Source: Kitasatospora acidiphila
GTDB lineage: Bacteria; Actinomycetota; Actinomycetes; Streptomycetales; Streptomycetaceae
DNA: 64,000 nt
NCBI RefSeq assembly: GCF_006636205.1
Contig: NZ_VIGB01000003.1
Location: forward strand, 6,760,501 to 6,824,500
Direction: 5' to 3'
Within the stretch, counting starts at the first letter, position 1; each line of letters begins with the position of its first letter. The notes below the pieces were generated by a model that did not search any database, had not been told where the DNA came from, and worked only from the letters and a program-made list of their open reading frames with translations. This document shows positions 8,306 to 16,023 of the stretch, piece by piece. The position numbers were made by a program, and so were the translations under genes.

Positions 8306-9940
8306 GTGCCGCACACCCACGAGGTCACCAACCAGGTTCCGCTGCCGTACGGGCACAACACCGCCGAGGACCCGGCCATGCTCGCCGCGCTGCACCGGGC
8401 CGGGGCCGACTGGGTGCTGCCGGAGCTGCACGAGCTGGGCCGGCTGGCCGGCACCGAGCAGGCCGCCGAGTGGGGGCGCCTCGCCAACGAGAACGAGCCG
8501 GTGCTGCACACCCACGACCGGTTCGGCCACCGGATCGACGAGGTCGAGTTCCACCCGGCCTGGCACGAGCTGATGACCATCGCCGTCGAGCACGGCCTGC
8601 ACGCCGCGCCCTGGCAGGACGCCCGCCCCGGCGCGCACACCGCCCGGGCCGCCAAGTTCTACCTGTGGAGCCAGGTCGAGGCCGGGCACGGCTGCCCGAT
8701 CTCGATGACCTACGCCGCCGTCCCGGCCCTGCGCACCACCCCCGAGCTGGCCGGCTGGCTGGAGCCGCTGCTGGCCGCCCGGCACTACGACTTCGGCCTG
8801 CGCGAGCCGCACGGCAAGCGCGGCCTGATCGCCGGCATGTCGATGACCGAGAAGCAGGGCGGCTCGGACGTGCGCACCAACACCACGGTGGCGCTGCCGG
8901 CCGGCGACGGCACCTACCACCTCACCGGGCACAAGTGGTTCACCTCGGCGCCGATGTCCGACGTCTTCCTGACCCTGGCCCAGGCGCCGGGCGGGCTGAG
9001 CTGCTTCGTGCTGCCCCGGGTGCTGCCGGACGGCACCCGCAACGCCCTGCGGATCCAGCGGCTCAAGGACAAGCTCGGCAACCGCTCCAACGCCTCCTGT
9101 GAGCTGGAGTACGAGGAGGCGGTCGGCTGGCTGGTCGGCGAGGAGGGGCGCGGGGTGCGGACCATCATCGAGATGGTCAACATGACCCGCCTGGACTGCA
9201 CTCTGGGCGCCGCGGCCGGCATGCGGGTGGCCGTCCAGCGGGCCGTGCAGCACGCCACCCACCGCAAGGCCTTCGGCGCCGAGCTGATCCACCAGCCGCT
9301 GATGCGCAACGTGCTGGCCGACCTGTCCCTGGAGTCGGAGGCGGCCACCACCGTCGCGCTGCGCCTCGCCGAGGCCACCGACCGGTCGCTGGGCGGCGAC
9401 GAGGACGAGGCCGACTTCCGCCGGCTGGCGCTGGCCGTCACCAAGTACTGGACCTGCAAGCGCGGTCCGGCGCACGCCGCCGAGGCGCTGGAGTGCCTGG
9501 GCGGCAACGGCTACGCGGAGGAGTCCGGCATGCCCCGGATCTACCGGGAGGCGCCGCTGGTCTCGATCTGGGAGGGCTCGGGCAATGTCGCGGCGCTTGA
9601 CGCGCTGCGCGCGATGGCCCGCAACCCGCGCTCGGTGGACGCCTACTTCGCCGAGCTGGAGGCGGCAGCCGGGGCCGACCGCCATCTGGACGCGGCCGTC
9701 GCCGGGCTGCGCAAGCAGCTCGGCGACACCAGCGAGCTGGAGTACCGCACCCGGCGGGTGGTGGAGCAGATGGCCGTCACGCTGCAGGCCGCGCTGCTGG
9801 TCCGGCACGCCCCGGCTGCGGTGGCCGACGCGTTCTGCGCCTCCCGGCTGGGCGGCGACCACGGCGCCGCCTTCGGCACGCTGCCGACCGGGGTGGACAC
9901 CGAGACGCTGATCAGCCGGGCCGCGATGGTCCAGGCGTGA
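8306..9940 (+). CDS. acyl-CoA dehydrogenase family protein, AidB-like
   Basis: A 544-aa flavoprotein whose length and N-terminal layout match AidB (isovaleryl-CoA dehydrogenase homologue of the adaptive alkylation response) rather than the 380-aa catabolic enzymes. Visible: MSMTEKQGGSDVRTNTT (flavin-contact loop), HKWFTSAPMSD, RLKDKLGNRSNASCELEYE, and LECLGGNGYAEESGMPRIYREAP near the C-terminus. GTG 8306 has AGGGAG about six bases upstream. The 43-base gap from the melanin operon suggests its own promoter. Role in alkylation defence is inferred from family. Confidence 0.85.
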   Translation: MPHTHEVTNQVPLPYGHNTAEDPAMLAALHRAGADWVLPELHELGRLAGTEQAAEWGRLANENEPVLHTHDRFGHRIDEVEFHPAWHELMTIAVEHGLHAAPWQDARPGAHTARAAKFYLWSQVEAGHGCPISMTYAAVPALRTTPELAGWLEPLLAARHYDFGLREPHGKRGLIAGMSMTEKQGGSDVRTNTTVALPAGDGTYHLTGHKWFTSAPMSDVFLTLAQAPGGLSCFVLPRVLPDGTRNALRIQRLKDKLGNRSNASCELEYEEAVGWLVGEEGRGVRTIIEMVNMTRLDCTLGAAAGMRVAVQRAVQHATHRKAFGAELIHQPLMRNVLADLSLESEAATTVALRLAEATDRSLGGDEDEADFRRLALAVTKYWTCKRGPAHAAEALECLGGNGYAEESGMPRIYREAPLVSIWEGSGNVAALDALRAMARNPRSVDAYFAELEAAAGADRHLDAAVAGLRKQLGDTSELEYRTRRVVEQMAVTLQAALLVRHAPAAVADAFCASRLGGDHGAAFGTLPTGVDTETLISRAAMVQA

Positions 9941-9965
9941 TCGTGCCTTCTGGGGTGGCGGGCCG

Positions 9966-10601
9966 TCAGCAGGCGGCCCGCTCCTTGATCCAGATCAGCT
10001 TCTTGCCGGTCTCGGCCGGGGTGGTGGGGGCCTCCTCGTGCACCCGGTCGAGCCGGTAGCCGAGCTTGCGCGGCACCGCGGCGCTGGCGGCGTTCGCCTG
10101 GTCGCAGTGGATCTCCACCCGCTCGACGTCGGGGAGCGCCAGGGCGGCCTCGGTCAGCGCGGCGGCGCCGTTGGTGGCCAGGGAACGGCCGGTGTACTCG
10201 CGGGCCACCCAGTAGCCGATCTCGATCGCGCCCGGCCCGATCCGCCGGTGCAGGCCGAACATGCCCAGCACGCTGCCGGGTTGGTCGGCCCGGCCCAGCA
10301 CGTACATGAAGTCCGTGCCGTCCTCCCAGAGCTGCCAGCCGATCTTGGTCATCTCCCGGGAGCGCTCCAGGGTCGGGGCGGTGGTGGCCCAGGCCATCCA
10401 GGGGCGCAGATGCTCCAGGTCGCGGACGATCACCTCGTTGACCGTGTCGGCGTCCGCCAGGGTGCGGCGGCGCAGCACGAAACCGTCGGACAGCTCGAGG
10501 AGCTCGGGCGGGCGGGAGGGGGCCTGGGCGATGGTCTGCGTGGTGGTCGGCGCCGCGAGACTGACAGGGCCGTCGTCAGTGTGGTTCATGTCAAGCATCA
10601 T
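9966..10601 (-). CDS. GNAT N-acetyltransferase, RimJ/RimL type
   Basis: A 211-aa acetyl-CoA-dependent N-acetyltransferase. The core runs from LRRRTLADADTVNEVIVRDL through the acetyl-CoA region IGYWVAREYTGRSLATNGAA to the variant NAASAAVPRKLGY motif. About 35 low-complexity residues precede the domain. Several Met codons are clustered at the start (10601, 10598, 10589); GAGGGG lies about 11 bases before 10601. Substrate unknown. It converges on the AidB-like gene. Confidence 0.8.
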   Translation of the reverse strand: MMLDMNHTDDGPVSLAAPTTTQTIAQAPSRPPELLELSDGFVLRRRTLADADTVNEVIVRDLEHLRPWMAWATTAPTLERSREMTKIGWQLWEDGTDFMYVLGRADQPGSVLGMFGLHRRIGPGAIEIGYWVAREYTGRSLATNGAAALTEAALALPDVERVEIHCDQANAASAAVPRKLGYRLDRVHEEAPTTPAETGKKLIWIKERAAC

Positions 10602-10653
10602 GGCAGCCGGATCCCCTCGCCGACCACGGAATTCGGGCGGTCGCTCGGCGCCG

Positions 10654-11310
10654 TCACAGCCGGACCAGCACCTCGTCCAGCTCCTTGCGGTGCAGGTCCG
10701 GCACCCGGGCGCCGTCGGCCGGGTAGCCGACCGGGATCACATAGGCGGCGCGCTCCTCGGGCGGGCGCTCGCAGATCTCGTTGAGGAACCGCATGGGGCT
10801 CGGCGTGTGGGTGAGGGTCGCCAGGCCGGCCTGGTGCAGGGTGGCCAGCAGCAGGCCGACCGCGATGCCGACCGACTCCTTGGTGTAGTACGGGCGCGGC
10901 GTGTCGGGGCCCTTGTGCACCTCGAACACCACGACCACGGCCGGCGCGTCCTCCAGGAACGGCTTGTGCCAGTCGGTGCCGATCGGGGCGAGCGCGGCCA
11001 GCCACTCCTCGGAGGCGCGGCGGTCGTAGAACTCGCGCTCCTCGGCCTCCGCCGCCTTCCGCAGCCGCCGCTTGCGCTCCGGGTCGGTGACGACGACGAA
11101 CCGCCACGGCTGGACGTGCGCACCGCTGGGCGCCGTCGCCGCCGTACGGATCGCCCACTCCAGCACCCCGTCCGGCAGCGGGCGCGGCGAGTAGTCGCGA
11201 ACGGTCCGCCGCCGGGCCATGACGTCGTGGAAGCTCCGGGCGCGCGCCTCGGCCTGGTCGGCCGGCACGTGCATCGGGGCGAGCGGGACGGTGGGGTGGG
11301 ACGTCGTCAT
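10654..11310 (-). CDS. nitroreductase-fold protein, iodotyrosine deiodinase-like
   Basis: A 218-aa FMN-dependent protein of the nitroreductase superfamily. RRRTVRDY near residue 34 binds FMN phosphate, and ATAPSGAHVQPWRFVVV (58-74) is the form found in iodotyrosine deiodinases. Aligned without gaps from memory to mammalian IYD, the substrate-lid triad Glu-Tyr-Lys is conserved as Glu91, Tyr95 and Lys116. The C-terminal half (KESVGIAVGLLLATLHQAGL, then VIPVGYPADGARVPDLHRK) also follows IYD. Predicted activity is reductive dehalogenation of a halophenol, or a related flavin reaction. It stands alone between a GNAT and an ABC-F gene. Confidence 0.75.
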   Translation of the reverse strand: MTTSHPTVPLAPMHVPADQAEARARSFHDVMARRRTVRDYSPRPLPDGVLEWAIRTAATAPSGAHVQPWRFVVVTDPERKRRLRKAAEAEEREFYDRRASEEWLAALAPIGTDWHKPFLEDAPAVVVVFEVHKGPDTPRPYYTKESVGIAVGLLLATLHQAGLATLTHTPSPMRFLNEICERPPEERAAYVIPVGYPADGARVPDLHRKELDEVLVRL

Positions 11311-11340
11311 ACCAGCAAGTATGAGAAGCCCCGATGTGGT

Positions 11341-12978
11341 CTAAACCTCCGTCAAGTTCCCGTCCGCCATGGAGATCCGGCGGTTCACCGCGACCGACTC
11401 CAGCATCCGGCGGTCATGGGTGACCAGCAGCAGGGTGCCGGTGTAGGAGGCGAGCGCCGACTCCAACTGCTCGATGGCCGGCAGGTCGAGGTGGTTGGTC
11501 GGCTCGTCCAGCACCAGCAGGTTCACCCCGCGCGCCTGCAGCAGCGCCAGCGCGGCCCGGGTGCGCTCGCCGGGGGAGAGGGTGTCGGCCGGGCGCAGGA
11601 CATGCACCGCCTTGAGGCCGAACTTGGCCAGCAGGGTGCGGACATCGGCCTCGTTCAGCTCCGGCACGGCGGCCCCGAAAGCGGCCATCAGGGTCTCCGG
11701 GCCGAAGAACAGCCCGCGCGCCTGGTCCACCTCGCCGACCACGACGCCCGAACCCAGCGACGCCTGGCCGGAGTCCAGCGCCAGCCGGCCCAACAGCGCT
11801 GCCAGCAGAGTGGACTTGCCGGAGCCGTTGGCCCCGGTGATCGCCACCCGGTCCGCCCAGTCGATCTGCAGGTCCACCGGCCCGAAGCCGAACTCGCCGC
11901 GCTTCAGGACGGCTTGGCGCAGCGTCGCCACCACCGAGCCGGAGCGCGGGGCGACGGCGATCTCCATCCGCAGCTCCCACTCCTTGCGCGGCTCCTCGAC
12001 CACCTCCAGGCGCTCGATCATCCGCTGGGTCTGCTTGGCCTTGGCGGCCTGCTTCTCGGAGGAGGAGACCGAGGCGGCCTTGCGGATCTTGTCGTTGTCC
12101 GGGCTCTTCTTGAGTGCGTTGCGCGTGCCCTTGTCCGCCCAAGACTTCTGCATCCGGGACCGGGCCTCCAGCGAGGCCTTGGTGTCCGCGTACTCCTCGT
12201 ACTCCTCGCGGGCGTGCCGGCGGGCCCGGGCGCGCTCGTCCAGGTACGACTGGTAGCCGCCGCCGTAGAGGTTGACCTGCTGCTGGGCCAGGTCGAGCTC
12301 CAGCACCCGGGTCACGGTGCGGGCCAGGAACTCGCGGTCGTGGCTGATCAGCACGGTGCCGGCGCGCAGGTTCTTGACGAACGCCTCAAGCCGCTCCAGA
12401 CCGTCCAGGTCCAGGTCGTTGGTCGGCTCGTCCAGCAGGAAGACGTCGTAGCGGGAGAGCAGCAGCGAGGCCAGCCCCGCGCGGGCCGCCTGGCCACCGG
12501 AGAGCGAGGTCATCTCCTGGTCCAGGCTGACGGTCAGGCCGAGCGAACCGGCCACCTGCTCGGCCCGCTCCGCGAGGTCCGCGCCGCCCAGGTCCAGCCA
12601 GCGGTCCAGGGCGTTGGCGTAGGCGTCGTCGGACCCGGGCGCCTCGGCCACCAGCGCCTCGGTGGCCGCGTCCAGCGCCGCCTGGGCGGCGGCCACCCCG
12701 GTGCGCCGCTCCAGGAACTCCCGCACCGACTCGCCGGGGCGCCGCTCGGGCTCCTGCGGCAGGTGGCCCACGGTGGCGGTCGGCGGGCTGAGCGTGATGC
12801 TCCCGTGCTCCGGCCGGTCCAGCCCCGCCAGCAGCCGCAGCAGCGTCGACTTGCCGGCGCCGTTCACGCCGACCAGTCCGATCACCTCGCCGGGGGCGAC
12901 GACGAGGTCGAGTCCGCTGAACAGGGTCCGCTCGCCGTGTCCGGCAGCCAGGTCTTTGGTGACGAGAGTTGCGCTCAT
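11341..12978 (-). CDS. ABC-F family ATPase (ribosome-associated, antibiotic-resistance type possible)
   Basis: A 545-aa cytosolic protein with two ABC ATPase domains and no membrane segments. Walker A motifs are GVNGAGKST and GANGSGKST; signatures are LSGGQAARAGL and LSPGERTRAAL; Walker B regions are FLLDEPTNDLD and LVLDEPTNHLD. The basic linker (EARSRMQKSWADKGTRNALKK) matches ABC-F proteins that bind the ribosomal E site. Its start overlaps the TetR stop by 4 bp (ATGA), so both come from one transcript. Either target-protection resistance or a housekeeping translation factor; the TetR partner favours inducible resistance. Confidence 0.85.
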   Translation of the reverse strand: MSATLVTKDLAAGHGERTLFSGLDLVVAPGEVIGLVGVNGAGKSTLLRLLAGLDRPEHGSITLSPPTATVGHLPQEPERRPGESVREFLERRTGVAAAQAALDAATEALVAEAPGSDDAYANALDRWLDLGGADLAERAEQVAGSLGLTVSLDQEMTSLSGGQAARAGLASLLLSRYDVFLLDEPTNDLDLDGLERLEAFVKNLRAGTVLISHDREFLARTVTRVLELDLAQQQVNLYGGGYQSYLDERARARRHAREEYEEYADTKASLEARSRMQKSWADKGTRNALKKSPDNDKIRKAASVSSSEKQAAKAKQTQRMIERLEVVEEPRKEWELRMEIAVAPRSGSVVATLRQAVLKRGEFGFGPVDLQIDWADRVAITGANGSGKSTLLAALLGRLALDSGQASLGSGVVVGEVDQARGLFFGPETLMAAFGAAVPELNEADVRTLLAKFGLKAVHVLRPADTLSPGERTRAALALLQARGVNLLVLDEPTNHLDLPAIEQLESALASYTGTLLLVTHDRRMLESVAVNRRISMADGNLTEV

Positions 12979-13562
12979 GATGGTGTCGATCCTATTGGCT
13001 GCCCGGCGAAGTACCGCAGCACCATCGTGACCAGGGCGTCGACGTCGGCATCGGCCATCGGTTCGCCGGTCATGCCCATCCGGTGGAGCAGGGTGCCGAC
13101 GACGACGTCGATGAAGAAGAGGACCCGCTGCGAGGGCTCGTCGAGCGCGCTCAGCAGGGCCAGCCGGTAGGGCTCCTGCAGTCGCGCGGCCAGGATCTCG
13201 CGCAGCGCCGGATCGCTGACGGCGTCGCTGAACACGCCGGCGAACGCGTCGCCCACCCCGGGCTCGCTGATCTTCGCCGCGATCCAGCGGATGGTCGTGG
13301 CCAGCAGCTCGGCTCGGCCGGCGCCCTCTCTGAGGGGCGCCGGCCCGAACGCGTCGAGCAAGCAGTCCACGATCAGCTCGCCCTTCGACGGCCAGCGGCG
13401 GTAGACCGTCGTCTTCGCCACGCCGGCCCGGGCGGCGATGCGTTCCACGGTGGCACGGGCGTAGCCGAGCTCCTGGACGGTGCGCAGGGTGGCGGTGAAG
13501 ACCTCGGTGGTGACGCCGGTGCGCGGGCGGCCGGGAGGTCGGGGCGAAGAGGGCATTCCCAT
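12975..13562 (-). CDS. TetR family repressor
   Basis: A 195-aa regulator. The N-terminal HTH reads ATVERIAARAGVAKTTVYRRW, followed by a ligand-binding all-helical domain with LFFIDVVVGTLLHRMGM. Start ATG 13562 (alternative 13556) lies just inside a 40-bp palindrome (13573-13612) shared with the divergent esterase gene, so autorepression and control of both transcripts are likely. The stop overlaps the ABC-F start. Ligand unknown. Confidence 0.85.
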   Translation of the reverse strand: MGMPSSPRPPGRPRTGVTTEVFTATLRTVQELGYARATVERIAARAGVAKTTVYRRWPSKGELIVDCLLDAFGPAPLREGAGRAELLATTIRWIAAKISEPGVGDAFAGVFSDAVSDPALREILAARLQEPYRLALLSALDEPSQRVLFFIDVVVGTLLHRMGMTGEPMADADVDALVTMVLRYFAGQPIGSTPS

Positions 13563-13572
13563 ACGGTAGCTG

Positions 13573-13612
13573 GTTTCGCTACCTTGAGTATCGATACCTG
13601 AGGTAGCGAAAC
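13573..13612. promoter_or_regulatory. TetR operator, co-centred double palindrome
   Basis: Outer arms GTTTCGCTACCT (13573-13584) and AGGTAGCGAAAC (13601-13612) are perfect inverted repeats. A second perfect palindrome, GTATCGATAC (13588-13597), shares the centre at 13592.5. The site lies between the divergent TetR and esterase starts. Confidence 0.8.
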
Positions 13613-13635
13613 TACGGGCACCGAGGAGAGACGGC

Positions 13636-14559
13636 ATGAGCCAGGCGATAGCGGCACAGCAGGACTGGGCGACGATGACGGACGAGGAACTGGCCGCCTA
13701 CCGGGAGGATGAGAACCGCAGGCGCGCGGCGCCCCAGGCGCAGGCGATCACCGGGGTGCCGGATCCAGGTGCGGCGATCGAGTGGCAGGAGCTGGCGCTG
13801 CCGGGGCGCCGCCTGCCGGTGCGGGTCTACCGGCCGGTGTCGCTCGGGCACGGCGACCTGCCCCTGGTGCTCCATGTGCACGGCGGCGGGTTCGTGGGCA
13901 CGGCGGTGCAGAGCGACTGGGTCAACAGCCACCTCGCCGCCCGACTGCCCGCGCTCGTCGTCTCGGTGGAGCACCGCCTGCTCGCCCCGGACACCGCACT
14001 GGCGGCCGCGGTCGACGACGGCTGGGACGCGCTTGAGCATGTGGTGCGCCACGCCCACGAGTTGGGCATCGACCCGGCGCGCGTCGCCGTCTTCGGCGAG
14101 AGCTGCGGCGGCCTGATCACCGCCCTGACCGCCATCCGGGCCCGCGCGGCCGGCCTCGAGGTGCGGGCACAGGTCCTGGTCAACCCCGCCGTCGATGTCA
14201 CCGCGACGATGCTCGACCACCCCTCGATCACCGAGCACGCGGTCAGCCCGACCCTCACCCTGCCCCAACTGCGCCTGATGCAGCGGCTCGCCGTCCCGGC
14301 GGGAAGCGACCCGCGCACCCTGTCACCGCTGTACGCCGACGACTTGAGCGGCCTCGCCCCGGCGCTGGTCGTGGTGCCGACCCACGACCCGCTCGCCGAC
14401 CACGGCCGCCGCTACGCGGAACGCCTGCGCGAGGCCGGGACGTCGGTGCGGCTCACCGAGTACCCCGGCGCCGGGCACGCGTTCCTCAGCATGCCGGGCG
14501 TGGTGGGCCAGGTCGCCGAGGCCGCACGGGCGGAGGTCACCGAGTTCCTCCGCATGTAG
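13636..14559 (+). CDS. alpha/beta hydrolase, hormone-sensitive-lipase-type esterase
   Basis: A 307-aa cytosolic esterase/lipase-like hydrolase. HVHGGGFVG supplies the oxyanion hole, the nucleophile elbow is FGESCGGL (family norm GDSAGG), the acid lies in PTHDPLADHG and the histidine in YPGAGHAFLS. GAGGAGAG precedes ATG 13636. It is divergently transcribed from TetR/ABC-F across the 40-bp palindrome, so it is probably derepressed by the same ligand and may detoxify an ester-bearing compound such as a macrolide (inference). The following 85 bases to 14645 hold only distant GCGGGAGCC / GGCTCCCGC arms (14580 and 14630), a weak terminator candidate. Confidence 0.85.
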   Translation: MSQAIAAQQDWATMTDEELAAYREDENRRRAAPQAQAITGVPDPGAAIEWQELALPGRRLPVRVYRPVSLGHGDLPLVLHVHGGGFVGTAVQSDWVNSHLAARLPALVVSVEHRLLAPDTALAAAVDDGWDALEHVVRHAHELGIDPARVAVFGESCGGLITALTAIRARAAGLEVRAQVLVNPAVDVTATMLDHPSITEHAVSPTLTLPQLRLMQRLAVPAGSDPRTLSPLYADDLSGLAPALVVVPTHDPLADHGRRYAERLREAGTSVRLTEYPGAGHAFLSMPGVVGQVAEAARAEVTEFLRM

Positions 14560-14644
14560 TGGCGGTTCGCCGTGCAGCAGCGGGAGCCGTCACAGCGTCA
14601 GGTCGAGCCGTCGGCATGCGTGTTGAGGTGGCTCCCGCAGCCGG

Positions 14645-15943
14645 TCAGGAGGGATCGGGCCGCACGGTCGGGGCGCCGATCAGTGGCAGCACCATTCGGA
14701 AGTGGCCTGGCGTCTCCTGGATCACCTCGAACTCCACGCCGGCCGGGAACTGCACCTGCAGGAAGGCCTCGAGGGTCGCCTTGGGCTCCTTCACCAACGC
14801 GCGCAGGAAGACGGGGTCCGCTTGCGCCCGTTCGATCACACGGCGCTCGATGGCCTGCCGGTCGGTGCGCTCGAACAGGGCGTGCCACTGCTTGGCCTTC
14901 TGCCGTTCCGCCTCGAGATCGACGACCGCCACGTCGTCCGACGCGGGCTCTGAATCGCAGTTCGGGGCCGTCGCCGGAAGACTGCCCTGGAGGCCCCAGT
15001 TGCAGAAGACGTCATGGCGGGTCGCCAGCCCGTCCGGGTTGGTCGTCCGGCCGTAGCCGTCGTCCTGGAACAGCCAGGCGCAGAAATCGGCGGGAGCCTG
15101 GCCCGCGAGGTAGTAGTCGGTCGACCCGGTCCCGAGGAAGTTCTCGTAAACGGTCATCCCCGACGCAGTGCACATCCCGCTCGTCGCGGATTCCCAGGTG
15201 AAGTAGTAGGAAACGAAGGTACCCGCGCTCCAGGTCTGGCTGAGCCAGTTCTCGATGTACTCGGACGGCGAAGAGTAGTCCCGGCTGTCGACGAACACGC
15301 CTTTGGGGTCGCCGAGCACGAGCCACCGCAGCGGCAGCAGGGTCTTGGTGAGCGAGAGCGTGAATTCCGCATCCGCAGCCGTGAGCGCGTCCTCGTAAGG
15401 TTTGCTGTGCTTGACGGGCACGGAATACTCCGGGGAGGCCATCGTATAAACCGCGGCCGCCTCCCCGGTCACCGGATTCGTCCAGGTAGTGGTCCAGTTC
15501 CCCGGGATGTCATCGTTGATTGCGCCCAGATCGTCCTGGGCTTGCAAGAAGCTCTTGTGGAACCGGTTCCACACGCCGGCCGCCGCACCCTGGAGGCTCG
15601 GCGGCGTGTCGGTGACGTAGCTCCAGAACAGGTTCGCCACGGCTGCGGAGAAGAAAGCATTGCCGGGGAAATCGACACCGCCGATACCCCAGGCGGCGTC
15701 GTCGAGCAGGTTGGCGACGAAGGTCTGCTCGGGGTCGATGGACGGATCCTCGGACACGAAGTCGTAGACGGTGTTGATGTCGTCCTGCAGGTCGTCGTGG
15801 AGGTCCTGAAGCCAATCCATCTGGTTGTCGATGTTCGCCTTCACCGCCGCCAGCTGCTCCGGAGTCGGCGGCGGTGGCGGCTCCTCCTGGAACTCCGTCG
15901 TGGTGTTGTCGTCCAGCGTGCCGACGAGAGCGGCCGGCTGCAT
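14645..15943 (-). CDS. unknown protein with C-terminal nitrile-hydratase/NHLP-leader-like domain
   Basis: A 432-aa protein, function unknown. Residues 1-30 are acidic and proline-rich (EEPPPPPTPEQ); residues 31-330 form an acidic, Trp/Asp-rich domain I do not recognise, with no signal peptide or membrane segment. Residues about 368-420 (ERAQADPVFLRALVKEP, then FPAGVEFEVIQETPGHFRMV) match the NHLP / nitrile hydratase alpha leader fold used as a RiPP leader. Here it is C-terminal, with only 11-12 residues after it. ATG 15943 has AGGGA six bases upstream; the frame is open to 16102. Cysteines are in GMCTASG, DFCAWLF, VFCNWG and PNCDSE. GC content appears lower than in neighbours. No NHLP maturase or exporter is adjacent. 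Confidence 0.7.
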   Translation of the reverse strand: MQPAALVGTLDDNTTTEFQEEPPPPPTPEQLAAVKANIDNQMDWLQDLHDDLQDDINTVYDFVSEDPSIDPEQTFVANLLDDAAWGIGGVDFPGNAFFSAAVANLFWSYVTDTPPSLQGAAAGVWNRFHKSFLQAQDDLGAINDDIPGNWTTTWTNPVTGEAAAVYTMASPEYSVPVKHSKPYEDALTAADAEFTLSLTKTLLPLRWLVLGDPKGVFVDSRDYSSPSEYIENWLSQTWSAGTFVSYYFTWESATSGMCTASGMTVYENFLGTGSTDYYLAGQAPADFCAWLFQDDGYGRTTNPDGLATRHDVFCNWGLQGSLPATAPNCDSEPASDDVAVVDLEAERQKAKQWHALFERTDRQAIERRVIERAQADPVFLRALVKEPKATLEAFLQVQFPAGVEFEVIQETPGHFRMVLPLIGAPTVRPDPS

Positions 15944-16023
15944 GTCGCATCCCTGCGTCTGCGAGCGCCGGTAGATGTTGCGTTGAGTCGCCGTCCCATC
16001 GGGATCCAGCGGCAGATCGATGA

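Noticed and set aside
10261..13170. Very long plus-strand frame across GNAT, nitroreductase and ABC-F genes
   Set aside because: Low-complexity Arg/Gly/His composition and complete antisense overlap with three motif-confirmed genes.
14560..14644. Stem-loop after the esterase gene
   Set aside because: The 9-bp arms are about 40 bases apart, too weak to call a terminator.
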